Source: Prevotellaceae bacterium UBA4359 (lineage in GTDB: Bacteria > Bacteroidota > Bacteroidia > Bacteroidales > Bacteroidaceae). From it: a stretch of DNA of 18,094 nucleotides. Location of the stretch: contig DGSP01000060.1 of the NCBI GenBank assembly GCA_002393555.1, positions 11,991 to 30,084 on the forward strand. The letters run 5' to 3'. Below the pieces are notes generated by a model. That model did not search any database. It saw only the letters and a list, made by a program, of their open reading frames with translations, and was not told the origin of the DNA. Positions 1 to 5,339 of this stretch are shown here, in pieces. Every line of letters begins with the position of its first letter. Positions within the stretch are counted from its first letter, which is position 1. The position numbers and the translations under genes were made by a program.

Positions 1-83
1 AATTATTGTCCAAGGAAAAACAAGCCGCTTGCGGCGAAAAGAAGCGACATCATTGTATAAGACAATTTTGTTTTTCTCAAGCC
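1..83 (+). repeat. Dispersed GCCGCTTGCGGC intergenic element, left copy
   Basis: Bases 1-40 match 1736-1775 at 38 of 40 positions in the same orientation. Bases 24-71 match the reverse complement of 18047-18094 at 45 of 48 positions, and TTGTTTTTCTCAAGCC (68-83) recurs inverted at 18005-18020. The core GCCGC-TT-GCGGC (24-35) can form a short hairpin. A second small hairpin, CCGC-AAA-GCGG, follows at 83-93. The element lies directly upstream of the S24 regulator gene. Function is unknown; it behaves like a dispersed non-coding repeat. Confidence 0.75.
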
Positions 84-139
84 CGCAAAGCGGTAAAAAG
101 AACATCCGAAACATTAATTATTCATCAATTAAAAATATC

Positions 140-835
140 ATGACAGACAAAGAAAAACTACAGGCACTCATCGAAAAGTTTGCCAACGGCAACCAACAAG
201 CCTTCGCCTCCATCATCGGCGTACCACGCAGCAACATCTCCACCTGGATGCACCGGGGCAGCATCACCGCCAACGGACGCGAAGCCATCCTCGACGCTTT
301 CCCGCAGGTGAGCCGCGAATGGCTCATGGAAGGCTCCAGCACCGCCTCCTCCTACTCCCCACGGTCGCTCCGCGAAGCCGACCTGCCCATGATTGTCAGC
401 GCCAGCGACTCCATCCACTTCTCACGGCGCGACCTCATCCCCTACTTCGAGAGTTGCCGGGCCTCATGCGGCATCGTGGAGCAACTCGAAAACCCCGAGT
501 ACATCAATGACTACGTGCTCATACCCGGAGTGCATGCCCGCGCCGCCATCCCTGCCGAAGGCGACTCCATGCTCCCCACCATCCACGACGGCGACATCTG
601 CCTGGTGGGCGAGGAGGTGCAACTCGACGACATCAGCGGACAGGGCATCTACCTCATCGTCACCACCGAAGGCCACTGCATGTTCAAGCGCATCTACGAC
701 GAGGGCAGGAAGAGCGACCACATCCTCGCCCTGAGCGAAAACCCTGCCTACGTGCCCCACGCCAAGATGCTGCCCAAGGACGAACTGCTCCACCTCTACC
801 CTCTCCTGCACGTGGTCCACAGTGTGGAGGAATGA
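140..835 (+). CDS. XRE-type HTH / S24 peptidase-like transcriptional regulator
   Basis: A 231-residue repressor of the phage CI / LexA-like class. Residues about 1-65 form a helix-turn-helix domain (QAFASIIGVPRSNISTWMHR reads as the turn and recognition helix). Residues about 125-225 resemble the S24 peptidase fold: GDSMLPT carries the candidate nucleophile Ser143 and MFKRIYDEG the candidate general base Lys183. The linker (about 66-125) shows no Ala-Gly pair, so classical self-cleavage is not evident; it may sense a signal without cutting itself. The open frame extends upstream to base 29, but that part runs through a dispersed repeat and has no domain character, so ATG at 140 was chosen. 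The gene faces the smalltalk/P5/DUF5675/HU group and is a candidate controller of it. Its targets cannot be told from the sequence. Confidence 0.85.
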   Translation: MTDKEKLQALIEKFANGNQQAFASIIGVPRSNISTWMHRGSITANGREAILDAFPQVSREWLMEGSSTASSYSPRSLREADLPMIVSASDSIHFSRRDLIPYFESCRASCGIVEQLENPEYINDYVLIPGVHARAAIPAEGDSMLPTIHDGDICLVGEEVQLDDISGQGIYLIVTTEGHCMFKRIYDEGRKSDHILALSENPAYVPHAKMLPKDELLHLYPLLHVVHSVEE

Positions 836-860
836 CGCCGCGAGGCGCCCTTCCCCCACC

Positions 861-883
861 CTCCCTGCCGCGCGAGGCAGGAG
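861..883 (+). terminator. Possible weak terminator hairpin after the S24 regulator
   Basis: CCTGCC (864-869) pairs with GGCAGG (876-881) around a GCGCGA loop, and the stem extends by two pairs if one C is bulged. It starts 26 bases after the stop codon. It is followed by an A-rich run instead of a T tract, so it is not a classical intrinsic terminator for the plus strand. Confidence 0.35.
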
Positions 884-896
884 AAAAACAGGGCAA

Positions 897-926
897 AGTC
901 ACCAGAAGTCATCAGAAGTCATCAGA
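897..926 (+). repeat. Three 10-bp tandem repeats (AGTCAYCAGA)
   Basis: AGTCACCAGA, AGTCATCAGA and AGTCATCAGA follow one another without gaps; a fourth, degenerate unit may start at 927. The period is one turn of the DNA helix and the array sits about 28 bp upstream of the TAACTTTG element, so it could be a protein-binding array. That role is inference. Confidence 0.65.
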
Positions 927-953
927 ACTCACATCCGCACACGCAGGATGTCG

Positions 954-961
954 TAACTTTG
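954..961 (+). promoter_or_regulatory. Bacteroidota -7 promoter element TAACTTTG
   Basis: The octamer fits the Bacteroidota -7 consensus TAnnTTTG and is followed by CACC. No TTTG box is visible 19-21 nt upstream. Transcription from here would carry a leader of about 230 nt, including the 30-bp inverted repeat, before the smalltalk-like gene. Confidence 0.5.
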
Positions 962-1044
962 CACCGTCAAAAGAAAAACACACAACGAAAATGAAAACTT
1001 GACACACATTCATTAACGTCAGTTCGATGAATCCCAACAAAAAT

Positions 1045-1136
1045 AATTCATGAAAAATTCGTGGTTAATTCATGGAAATTCGTGTTTTATTTTAGACATA
1101 AATGGTCATGAATTAACCACGAATTTCTCATGAATT
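1045..1136. repeat. 30-bp inverted repeat, 32-nt loop
   Basis: Arms 1045-1074 and 1107-1136 are reverse complements at 29 of 30 positions; the left arm starts AATTCATGAAAAATTCG. The arms contain ATTCGTGGTTAATTCATG, similar in style to the ATTCGTGAAATTCGTTG repeats of other spacers. In RNA it would form a long AT-rich stem upstream of the smalltalk/P5 genes. It could act as a leader structure, a terminator of the upstream unit, or a decayed repeat pair. Confidence 0.8.
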
Positions 1137-1197
1137 GAATATTTGTAGTTTTCACCGAATTCACGTACAACTAAATAACTGATAGGAGAAACACACC

Positions 1198-1293
1198 ATG
1201 AAAAACACCACCATCTGGAGAATGATTGAACTGTTTTGTCTCATCCTGCAAACCATCCTGACGCACTATGACACGAGGACAAAGAAATCATAA
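1198..1293 (+). CDS. Smalltalk-like microprotein (31 aa)
   Basis: A 31-residue open frame with a good Shine-Dalgarno (AGGAG at 1184-1188, nine bases before ATG). The product begins MKNTTIWRMIEL and has a hydrophobic middle (IELFCLILQTILT). This resembles the smalltalk family, about 30-residue proteins of Bacteroidota with an MKK-type start and a hydrophobic body, commonly encoded beside HU-like DNA-binding proteins and peptidoglycan amidases. Here the C-terminus is hydrophilic (HYDTRTKKS) instead of the usual small, hydrophobic tail, so the gene may be divergent or have suffered an old frameshift. It overlaps the next gene by 26 bases in another frame, which suggests coupled translation. Its biochemical role is unknown. 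The ribosome binding site supports translation more strongly than the family assignment is supported. Confidence 0.6.
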   Translation: MKNTTIWRMIELFCLILQTILTHYDTRTKKS

Positions 1294-1675
1294 TCCGCTC
1301 AACATCCGACGCCAGGACGGCACCCACTGGCTGGGGCAGAGCCGCCACCAATGGGACAAGGAGTTTGTACAATTCAAAGCCGACCTCTTCGGACTGCGCG
1401 CCGCCTTCCGCATCCTGCGCAGTTACCTGACGGTGCATGACCTACAAACCCTCCGGCAGGTCATCTACCGCTGGGCTCCACCCGAGGACGGCAACGCCAC
1501 CCGAACCTACGTTGAACTCGTCACCCTCCACAGCGGCATCGCACCCGATGCCCTGCTGCGGTGGGGCGACAAGGAGAAACTCATCGCCATCGTCAGGGCC
1601 ATGGCCTGGATTGAGAGCCGCATGGACAACATCGACACCGGCCTGCTCAACCAAGCCTACGAACTGGCACGATGA
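1268..1675 (+). CDS. Phage structural protein P5-like / putative muralytic protein
   Basis: A 135-residue protein with the start RGQRNHNPLNIRR...WLGQ...FVQFKADLFGLRAAFRILRSY and later VIYRWAPPEDGNATRTYVE. This pattern (R-x-x-NPLNIR, W-x-G, F-x-x-GxRAAxxxLxxY, RWAPPxxN-T-xY) is known from small Bacteroidota proteins annotated as phage structural protein P5 and related lysozyme-like proteins thought to act on peptidoglycan. No signal peptide is seen, as is usual for endolysin-type proteins. It has no Shine-Dalgarno of its own; the start lies inside the smalltalk-like gene, so translation is probably coupled. In related loci an N-acetylmuramoyl-L-alanine amidase often holds this place, so this protein may substitute for it. 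The family resemblance is fairly clear; enzyme activity is inferred. Confidence 0.75.
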   Translation: MTRGQRNHNPLNIRRQDGTHWLGQSRHQWDKEFVQFKADLFGLRAAFRILRSYLTVHDLQTLRQVIYRWAPPEDGNATRTYVELVTLHSGIAPDALLRWGDKEKLIAIVRAMAWIESRMDNIDTGLLNQAYELAR

Positions 1676-1701
1676 AACGTGGGTCCTACACCGAACTCAC
1701 G

Positions 1702-1747
1702 TAATTATCGGACAAAATTATCGTTAATTATCGGAAATTATTGTCCG
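1702..1747. repeat. Paired TAATTATCGGA repeats with CGGACAA/TTGTCCG inverted repeat
   Basis: TAATTATCGGA occurs at 1702-1712 and 1725-1735, and CGGACAA (1709-1715) is mirrored by TTGTCCG (1741-1747). It lies between the P5-like and DUF5675-like genes and runs into the GCCGCTTGCGGC element. It could be an operator or part of the repeat. Confidence 0.5.
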
Positions 1748-1807
1748 AAGAAAAACAAGCCGCTTGCGGCGAAAAAGTGAAAAACCTCATTTCTGTAGTT
1801 ACTTATC
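1736..1807 (+). repeat. Dispersed GCCGCTTGCGGC intergenic element, internal copy
   Basis: Bases 1736-1775 match 1-40 at 38 of 40 positions, with the GCCGC-TT-GCGGC hairpin at 1759-1770. TGTAGTTACTTAT at about 1794-1806 is also found, inverted, in the right-edge copy (18035-18047). This copy ends exactly at the start codon of the DUF5675-like gene and so forms its leader. Confidence 0.75.
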
Positions 1808-2230
1808 ATGAAACTCGCACTCACACGCTACTACCGCGACACACACTCGGCCAAGGGAACCCTCGCCCTCGACGGCCACCCCCTGGGCGAGACCCGCGAA
1901 GCCCTGCCCATCGGCCTGTGCCGCCGCAAGCATGGTGCGCTCCTGCCTCCGGGCACCTACCAGTGTCGCCCCACCGCCACCATGCTCTCGCCCATGACCC
2001 TGAAGGTGTGTCAGTCGGCTGGCCACACACGGGTGTTCATCGCCTACGACCCCGTGCGGCAGGAGATGACTGACCACATCCTCGTGGGACAGGCCGACCC
2101 CCTGCTCCTGCCACAGGAACGTGAACTCACACGGCAGGCTGCCACTTTTGAGGCCCTCACCCAACGGGTCTATCAGGCATACGCCACCGGGGAGGACATC
2201 ACGCTGGAAGTGACGGAGGAATACATCTAA
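1808..2230 (+). CDS. DUF5675-like protein
   Basis: A 140-residue protein, MKLALTRYYRDTHSAKGTLA at the start, then LLPPGTYQCRPTATMLSPMT and FIAYDPVRQEMTDHILVG. The order LTR-Y...S-x-GTL...G...E...PxGTY...H...ILVG matches the layout of DUF5675, a family of unknown function common in phage and prophage-like loci, including those with muralytic proteins. No signal peptide or membrane segment is visible. The last 40 residues (about 100-140) read as helices and extend beyond the usual core. Its leader is a dispersed repeat instead of a normal spacer. It follows the P5-like gene by 132 bases on the same strand and may share its transcript. Function is unknown; the family call is by eye. Confidence 0.65.
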   Translation: MKLALTRYYRDTHSAKGTLALDGHPLGETREALPIGLCRRKHGALLPPGTYQCRPTATMLSPMTLKVCQSAGHTRVFIAYDPVRQEMTDHILVGQADPLLLPQERELTRQAATFEALTQRVYQAYATGEDITLEVTEEYI

Positions 2231-2236
2231 CCTTAT

Positions 2237-2374
2237 TTTGTCTCACCCAGAAAACACGGAAATGCAGATTTTTTTAGACAACGAATGAAACGATTTTTTT
2301 CAGACAACGGATTGAACGGATTAGACGGATGTCTTTTCAACAACGAATGAAACGAATTAAACGAAATTTTTTCC
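2237..2374 (+). repeat. 3'-associated CGGATTAGACGGATG repeat element, copy 1
   Basis: Begins six bases after the DUF5675-like stop codon with TTTGTCTCACCCAGAAAACA. It then carries AGACAACGGATTGAACGG, GACGGATGTCTTTTCAACAA and ACGAATGAAACGAATTAAAC. The same order of blocks occurs at 6424-6564 and, inverted, at 8318-8417. Confidence 0.75.
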
Positions 2375-2549
2375 CATGCGGCGAGAAGAAGTATGACACG
2401 AAGCACCTTTGGTGCGACGAATGACACGAACCTTCAGTTCGGCGTAGCCAATGGGATTTCCCCACGGAAGTCCGCCTTTCGGTTGGCATTCGTGAAATTC
2501 GTTGCCGCTTGCGGCTTCGTGAAATATATCTCTGTACATGGTCATGAAT

Positions 2550-2680
2550 ATTCGTCTCATTCGTGAAATTCGTTGTTAAAAAAGACTGTTTGGAACTTCC
2601 GAAACTTGAGTTATTCTAAAAAAATCCGTTTCATCCGTGAAATCCGTTGTCTGAAAAATTACTGTGTTTTTTGTGTGAGG
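2550..2680 (-). repeat. CGGATTAGACGGATG-type repeat element, copy 2 (inverted)
   Basis: Contains ATTCGTCTCATTCGTGAAAT, then ATCCGTTTCATCCGTGAAAT and a TGTGTTTTTTGTGTGAGG end, the same blocks in the opposite orientation to copy 1. An extra stretch (about 2580-2615) is inserted. Unlike the other copies it does not follow the 3' end of a gene on its own strand. Confidence 0.65.
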
Positions 2681-2738
2681 CCACAAAAACTCGTGTTATT
2701 TTACCTTTTTTATTAACCCCTTAAAATCTTAAAAAACT

Positions 2739-3191
2739 ATGGGAATCCAAGTACGTAAAACAAAAATGCGCCTCACTTTCCGTGAGGAGAAACCTGAAGT
2801 GTTCAAACTTCGTCAGTTGACCTACCCTGCCGTCACCTTCGCACAGTTGGTCAACGAGTGCAGTAACTCTTGCGGTGTCAACCCCGCCCAGACCAAGGCC
2901 GTCATCGACGCGCTGGTGAACCGTCTGGTCCACTACATGGAGATTGGCCACGGCGTGAAGATGGGCGACTTCGGCTCGTTCAAGCCCACGTTCAACGCCA
3001 AGACCGCGCGCAGCCTGAAGGAGACCACGCTGGAGACCGTGACCGTGAAGAAGGTGCAGTTCTATCCCGGCAAGGCGTTCAAGCAGATGCTCTCCAACCT
3101 CAGCATCACCGAGGCCGAGGCTGTGAGCCTGCACGACGACTCCGACGGCGGCAACGCTGACGGTGGCGACGATGGCAACGGCAACGGCTAA
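2739..3191 (+). CDS. HU/IHF-family DNA-binding protein (HU-HIG-like)
   Basis: A 150-residue histone-like protein. Residues about 25-125 form the HU fold: an N-terminal helical part (FAQLVNECSNSCGVNPAQTK, then AVIDALVNRLVHYMEIGHGV), the conserved V-x-x-GDFGSF turn (KMGDFGSFKP, 75-83), and the DNA-contacting arm. Residues 1-24 form an extension not found in classical HU (about 90 residues). The tail from 131 is low-complexity Asp/Gly/Asn (HDDSDGGNADGGDDGNGNG), which fits the HU-HIG group of Bacteroidota, HU domains with Gly-rich or other extensions. It would bind and bend DNA in the cytoplasm. Such proteins commonly neighbour smalltalk and amidase genes, as here. Transcription stops at the nested hairpin directly downstream. 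The HU call is strong; the subfamily call is moderate. Confidence 0.9.
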   Translation: MGIQVRKTKMRLTFREEKPEVFKLRQLTYPAVTFAQLVNECSNSCGVNPAQTKAVIDALVNRLVHYMEIGHGVKMGDFGSFKPTFNAKTARSLKETTLETVTVKKVQFYPGKAFKQMLSNLSITEAEAVSLHDDSDGGNADGGDDGNGNG

Positions 3192-3196
3192 ACGCG

Positions 3197-3239
3197 AAGA
3201 GCCGTCTGACCTGCATTCGTGCAGTGCCAGACGGCTCTT
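3197..3239. terminator. Nested-hairpin, probably bidirectional terminator
   Basis: AAGAGCCGTCTG (3197-3208) pairs perfectly with CAGACGGCTCTT (3228-3239). Inside the loop CTGCA-TTCG-TGCAG (3211-3224) forms a second hairpin with a UUCG-type tetraloop. It starts six bases after the HU-like stop codon and lies between convergent genes, so it can serve both. No strong T tract follows. Confidence 0.85.
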
Positions 3240-3274
3240 ACATATATTATATAAACAATTGTGCTATGAATCCA

Positions 3275-4882
3275 TCATTTGCTGAAAAGGAACTTTCCAT
3301 CCTTATCCACGTCTATCTTGTACCAAGGAGTAGTGCCGTCAATTTTATACTCGCCATCTTGAGCCTGCACCCAGGCATCAAAGTGAGGATAAGCATACTC
3401 TATCTGCTGGCTCTCTTTGGTCCACTTGACCGTAGTGTCGTGAATGCAAATCTTCTGAGGTGCGTTGCTTGTGCTCTTGCCCACTGGTGGCAGGAGAGTG
3501 ATGGCGTTTCCTTTCAGCGCTGTGGTGCCGCCCGTCTTGGTGGTCACGTAGATAGAAATCTTGTCGGGGTTGGTGTCTTCCAAGCCCGTGATGGTAATAT
3601 CTACAGGGTCTGCGGTTTTGCCTGTACCTACGTTGACAGGAAGGTAAGAGCCGTTAGCCTGTGGCTCAAAACCAAAGAGGCGGTGTACCTCGTGGGCATT
3701 ATCCTGTTGACCGATGTAGATGGGCAGTGTGCCACCTGCAGCCTGCAGACGGATGTTGGCTGTGTAGTTGCCATCAGTGCCAGTGTAGTAAACATCATAA
3801 ACGAGGTCGTTGAAGTCGAAGTCGTAGGTGTTGCCCAAGTCCTCGCACATGATGCGCCAGTGTTCGTCGTTAGGAATAGGAGTACCACCACCATTGCCAG
3901 GGATAATCTTCACAATCCAATCGTTGAAAATGTAGTCACGTGCCACTTTCTTTTCATCGGCTCCGTTTGACTCAAAGTCGAAACCTACATAATAATTTCC
4001 ATTCAGTTCTACAAGGCGGAAGTTATCATAGTAGTCAGCGTTATCATAGGAGTTGTGGTATCCAAACTTGTTGGTATTGCTATCATAGATGAGCATCATG
4101 CCACCCGTCCCATTGCTGAAGTCTGAGTTGTTGAAGTTGTAGAAGTGGTCATTGCCATCCGCACAGAGATAATCCACCTTATCACCACCTACCACTTCCA
4201 CCTCATCACCATTTTGTTTCGTACCAGAGTGGACGGCATTACCATGCCAAATCTGCTGCACATAGTAAGAATCGTAGTTAATGTTAGACACACTGATATA
4301 ACCTGGTATCTGCTTGTCGAACTCTGCCTTCACAGCATACACCTCGGCATCGCTCAGCGTGTTGGGATTCGTCACGTCGCCCAAAGGAATGACCTCAGTA
4401 ATCTGATTCTGTTGCATGTAGGTAATCATCTCATCATAAGTGAACCAATGCTCCTTATTTGTGCTTGGATCGTTATTAGGGAACATCACATGATATTTCC
4501 CATTGTAGTTACTGTAATTGTTTTTTACAGGAAAACCTGGCACAACTACACCGTCTTTCACTTTAATGCTAACAATACCATCATATTCATGATTATTGGC
4601 ATCGAGTATTTTACCCTTAGTATATTCGAGCCAAATATTGCTGTTAGGGTCAGAAGTACGTGTCCCCTGTTCGTCCACGCTACCCATTTCGCCGAATCCC
4701 CATGTGTGGTTTTCGTCGATTTGGCCATAGCGGTCGATGAAGTTGGCGGTGTACTCGTTGATGAGTTGCTCTTCGGCTTCGGTCAGGTTGACGGCTTCCT
4801 CGGAGAGTCCGGGGTCGTAGTCGCTACATGCAGCAAGCGCAGCCGCTGCAGCCGCTGTGAATAAAAATTTCTTGATGTTCAT
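3275..4882 (-). CDS. LruC domain-containing surface lipoprotein
   Basis: A 535-residue lipoprotein. Residues 1-18 are a signal peptide with lipobox LAAC; Cys19 would be lipidated, and the following acidic stretch (SDYD) resembles the Bacteroidota surface export signal. Residues 30-320 read as a variable domain rich in Asn, Tyr and Gly. From about 338 the segment HWRIMCEDLGNTYDFDFNDL, continuing to VYDVYY, is the hallmark of the LruC domain, with a DxDxND motif that looks like a calcium-binding site. Residues 370-535 are beta-rich. LruC proteins are Bacteroidota cell-surface proteins of unknown function, often large. The gene is clearly lower in GC than its neighbours, which may mean separate acquisition. 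It is transcribed alone, convergent with the HU-like gene, and has a candidate promoter at 4972-4979. An adhesin or surface-matrix role is possible but not shown. Confidence 0.85.
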   Translation of the reverse strand: MNIKKFLFTAAAAAALAACSDYDPGLSEEAVNLTEAEEQLINEYTANFIDRYGQIDENHTWGFGEMGSVDEQGTRTSDPNSNIWLEYTKGKILDANNHEYDGIVSIKVKDGVVVPGFPVKNNYSNYNGKYHVMFPNNDPSTNKEHWFTYDEMITYMQQNQITEVIPLGDVTNPNTLSDAEVYAVKAEFDKQIPGYISVSNINYDSYYVQQIWHGNAVHSGTKQNGDEVEVVGGDKVDYLCADGNDHFYNFNNSDFSNGTGGMMLIYDSNTNKFGYHNSYDNADYYDNFRLVELNGNYYVGFDFESNGADEKKVARDYIFNDWIVKIIPGNGGGTPIPNDEHWRIMCEDLGNTYDFDFNDLVYDVYYTGTDGNYTANIRLQAAGGTLPIYIGQQDNAHEVHRLFGFEPQANGSYLPVNVGTGKTADPVDITITGLEDTNPDKISIYVTTKTGGTTALKGNAITLLPPVGKSTSNAPQKICIHDTTVKWTKESQQIEYAYPHFDAWVQAQDGEYKIDGTTPWYKIDVDKDGKFLFSK

Positions 4883-4971
4883 AACATAATGTTTTTTATA
4901 TACATGAATAATTCTACTCTATTTCATTCAATGACAGAGCAGCAAAATCGCCGCTAAAATATTCCTTGGTG

Positions 4972-4979
4972 CAAAGATA
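4972..4979 (-). promoter_or_regulatory. -7 promoter element TATCTTTG for the LruC lipoprotein gene
   Basis: On the minus strand TATCTTTG fits TAnnTTTG and is followed by C. A TTTG box (4995-4992) lies only 12 nt upstream, shorter than the usual 19-21, so the -33 part is uncertain. The leader would be about 85 nt. Confidence 0.5.
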
Positions 4980-5094
4980 CAGACTTTTTCACAAAGAAAG
5001 TTAAAAAAAAGGACATTTTTTTGTTTTATGGTATCATTTCATGTTCTTTTTTCCTTTTTTTCATTTTCGACATCCCTTTTTTGAAAAAAAGATG

Positions 5095-5102
5095 TAACTT
5101 TG
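5095..5102 (+). promoter_or_regulatory. -7 promoter element TAACTTTG for the beta-barrel gene
   Basis: Matches TAnnTTTG on the plus strand. No well-spaced TTTG is seen upstream. If used, it gives a leader of about 230 nt containing the 16-bp inverted repeat and the 99-bp AT-rich repeat. Confidence 0.5.
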
Positions 5103-5127
5103 CATTTGTTTCTTCTCGAAGAAAAAA

Positions 5128-5300
5128 GTAACAATTCAGCGAATCGCCCTCGGTGATGATTTTAAGAAACAAATTACCATAATTAGAATAATTTTATTCA
5201 CAAATTTTAATAATTATAGAAATTAGTGAACTAAATTATTTTAATTATTCAAATTAGTTTCAGAAAAAACAAAGTTGGAGTTCTTTCGCTGAATAGTTAC
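5128..5300. repeat. MITE-like unit bounded by 16-bp inverted repeats
   Basis: GTAACAATTCAGCGAA (5128-5143) and TTCGCTGAATAGTTAC (5285-5300) are reverse complements at 15 of 16 positions. Both outer flanks are GAAAAA-type runs, which could be a target duplication but are low complexity. The 173-bp interior contains the 99-bp AT-rich repeat. It has no coding capacity. Its status as a mobile miniature element is inference. Confidence 0.5.
5162..5260 (+). repeat. 99-bp AT-rich repeat, forward copy
   Basis: Matches the reverse complement of 8198-8296 at about 88 of 99 positions without gaps. It starts TTAAGAAACAAATTACCATA and consists of AATTA/TAATT-rich words that are partly self-complementary. 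The pair brackets the beta-barrel and GH106 genes. Confidence 0.8.
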
Positions 5301-5339
5301 AGAAAAAAAAACAATGTAGCAACTAAAACAACGATACTC

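Larger units (their letters stand above)
836..1197. other. Intergenic region with hairpin, 10-bp tandem repeat, promoter and long inverted repeat
   Basis: This 362-bp gap has no credible gene. In order it holds a GC-rich hairpin just after the regulator, three 10-bp tandem repeats, a TAACTTTG promoter element, and a 30-bp inverted repeat ahead of the smalltalk-like start codon. Each is listed separately. Confidence 0.7.
2231..2738. other. 508-bp repeat-rich intergenic region
   Basis: No gene is visible. The region holds one forward and one reverse copy of the ACGGATTAGACGGATG-type element (2237-2374 and 2550-2680). Between them lie several tiny hairpins: GCACC-TTT-GGTGC (about 2402-2414) and GCCGC-TT-GCGGC (2504-2515). 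TACCTTTT at 2702-2709 is close to the TAnnTTTG promoter box and could serve the HU-like gene. Confidence 0.65.
4883..5339. other. 457-bp intergenic region between divergent genes
   Basis: No gene is seen. It holds a promoter box for each flanking gene (minus at 4972-4979, plus at 5095-5102), a 16-bp inverted repeat (5128-5143 and 5285-5300), and between those arms the 99-bp AT-rich repeat (5162-5260). Confidence 0.65.

Noticed and set aside
29..139. N-terminal extension of the S24 regulator
   Set aside because: The extra 37 residues are encoded by the dispersed repeat element and have no domain character; ATG 140 starts directly before the HTH domain.
2233..2560. Short open frames in the repeat-rich spacer
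   Set aside because: They are translations of the CGGAT/CGAAT repeat words and lack ribosome sites and domain features.
2231..2738. CRISPR-like spacing of short repeats
   Set aside because: The ACGAAT/CGGATT words are degenerate, unevenly spaced and without regular unique spacers; no cas genes are nearby.
3224..3970. 248-residue plus-strand open frame
   Set aside because: Antisense of the LruC gene and begins inside the terminator hairpin; no recognisable domain.
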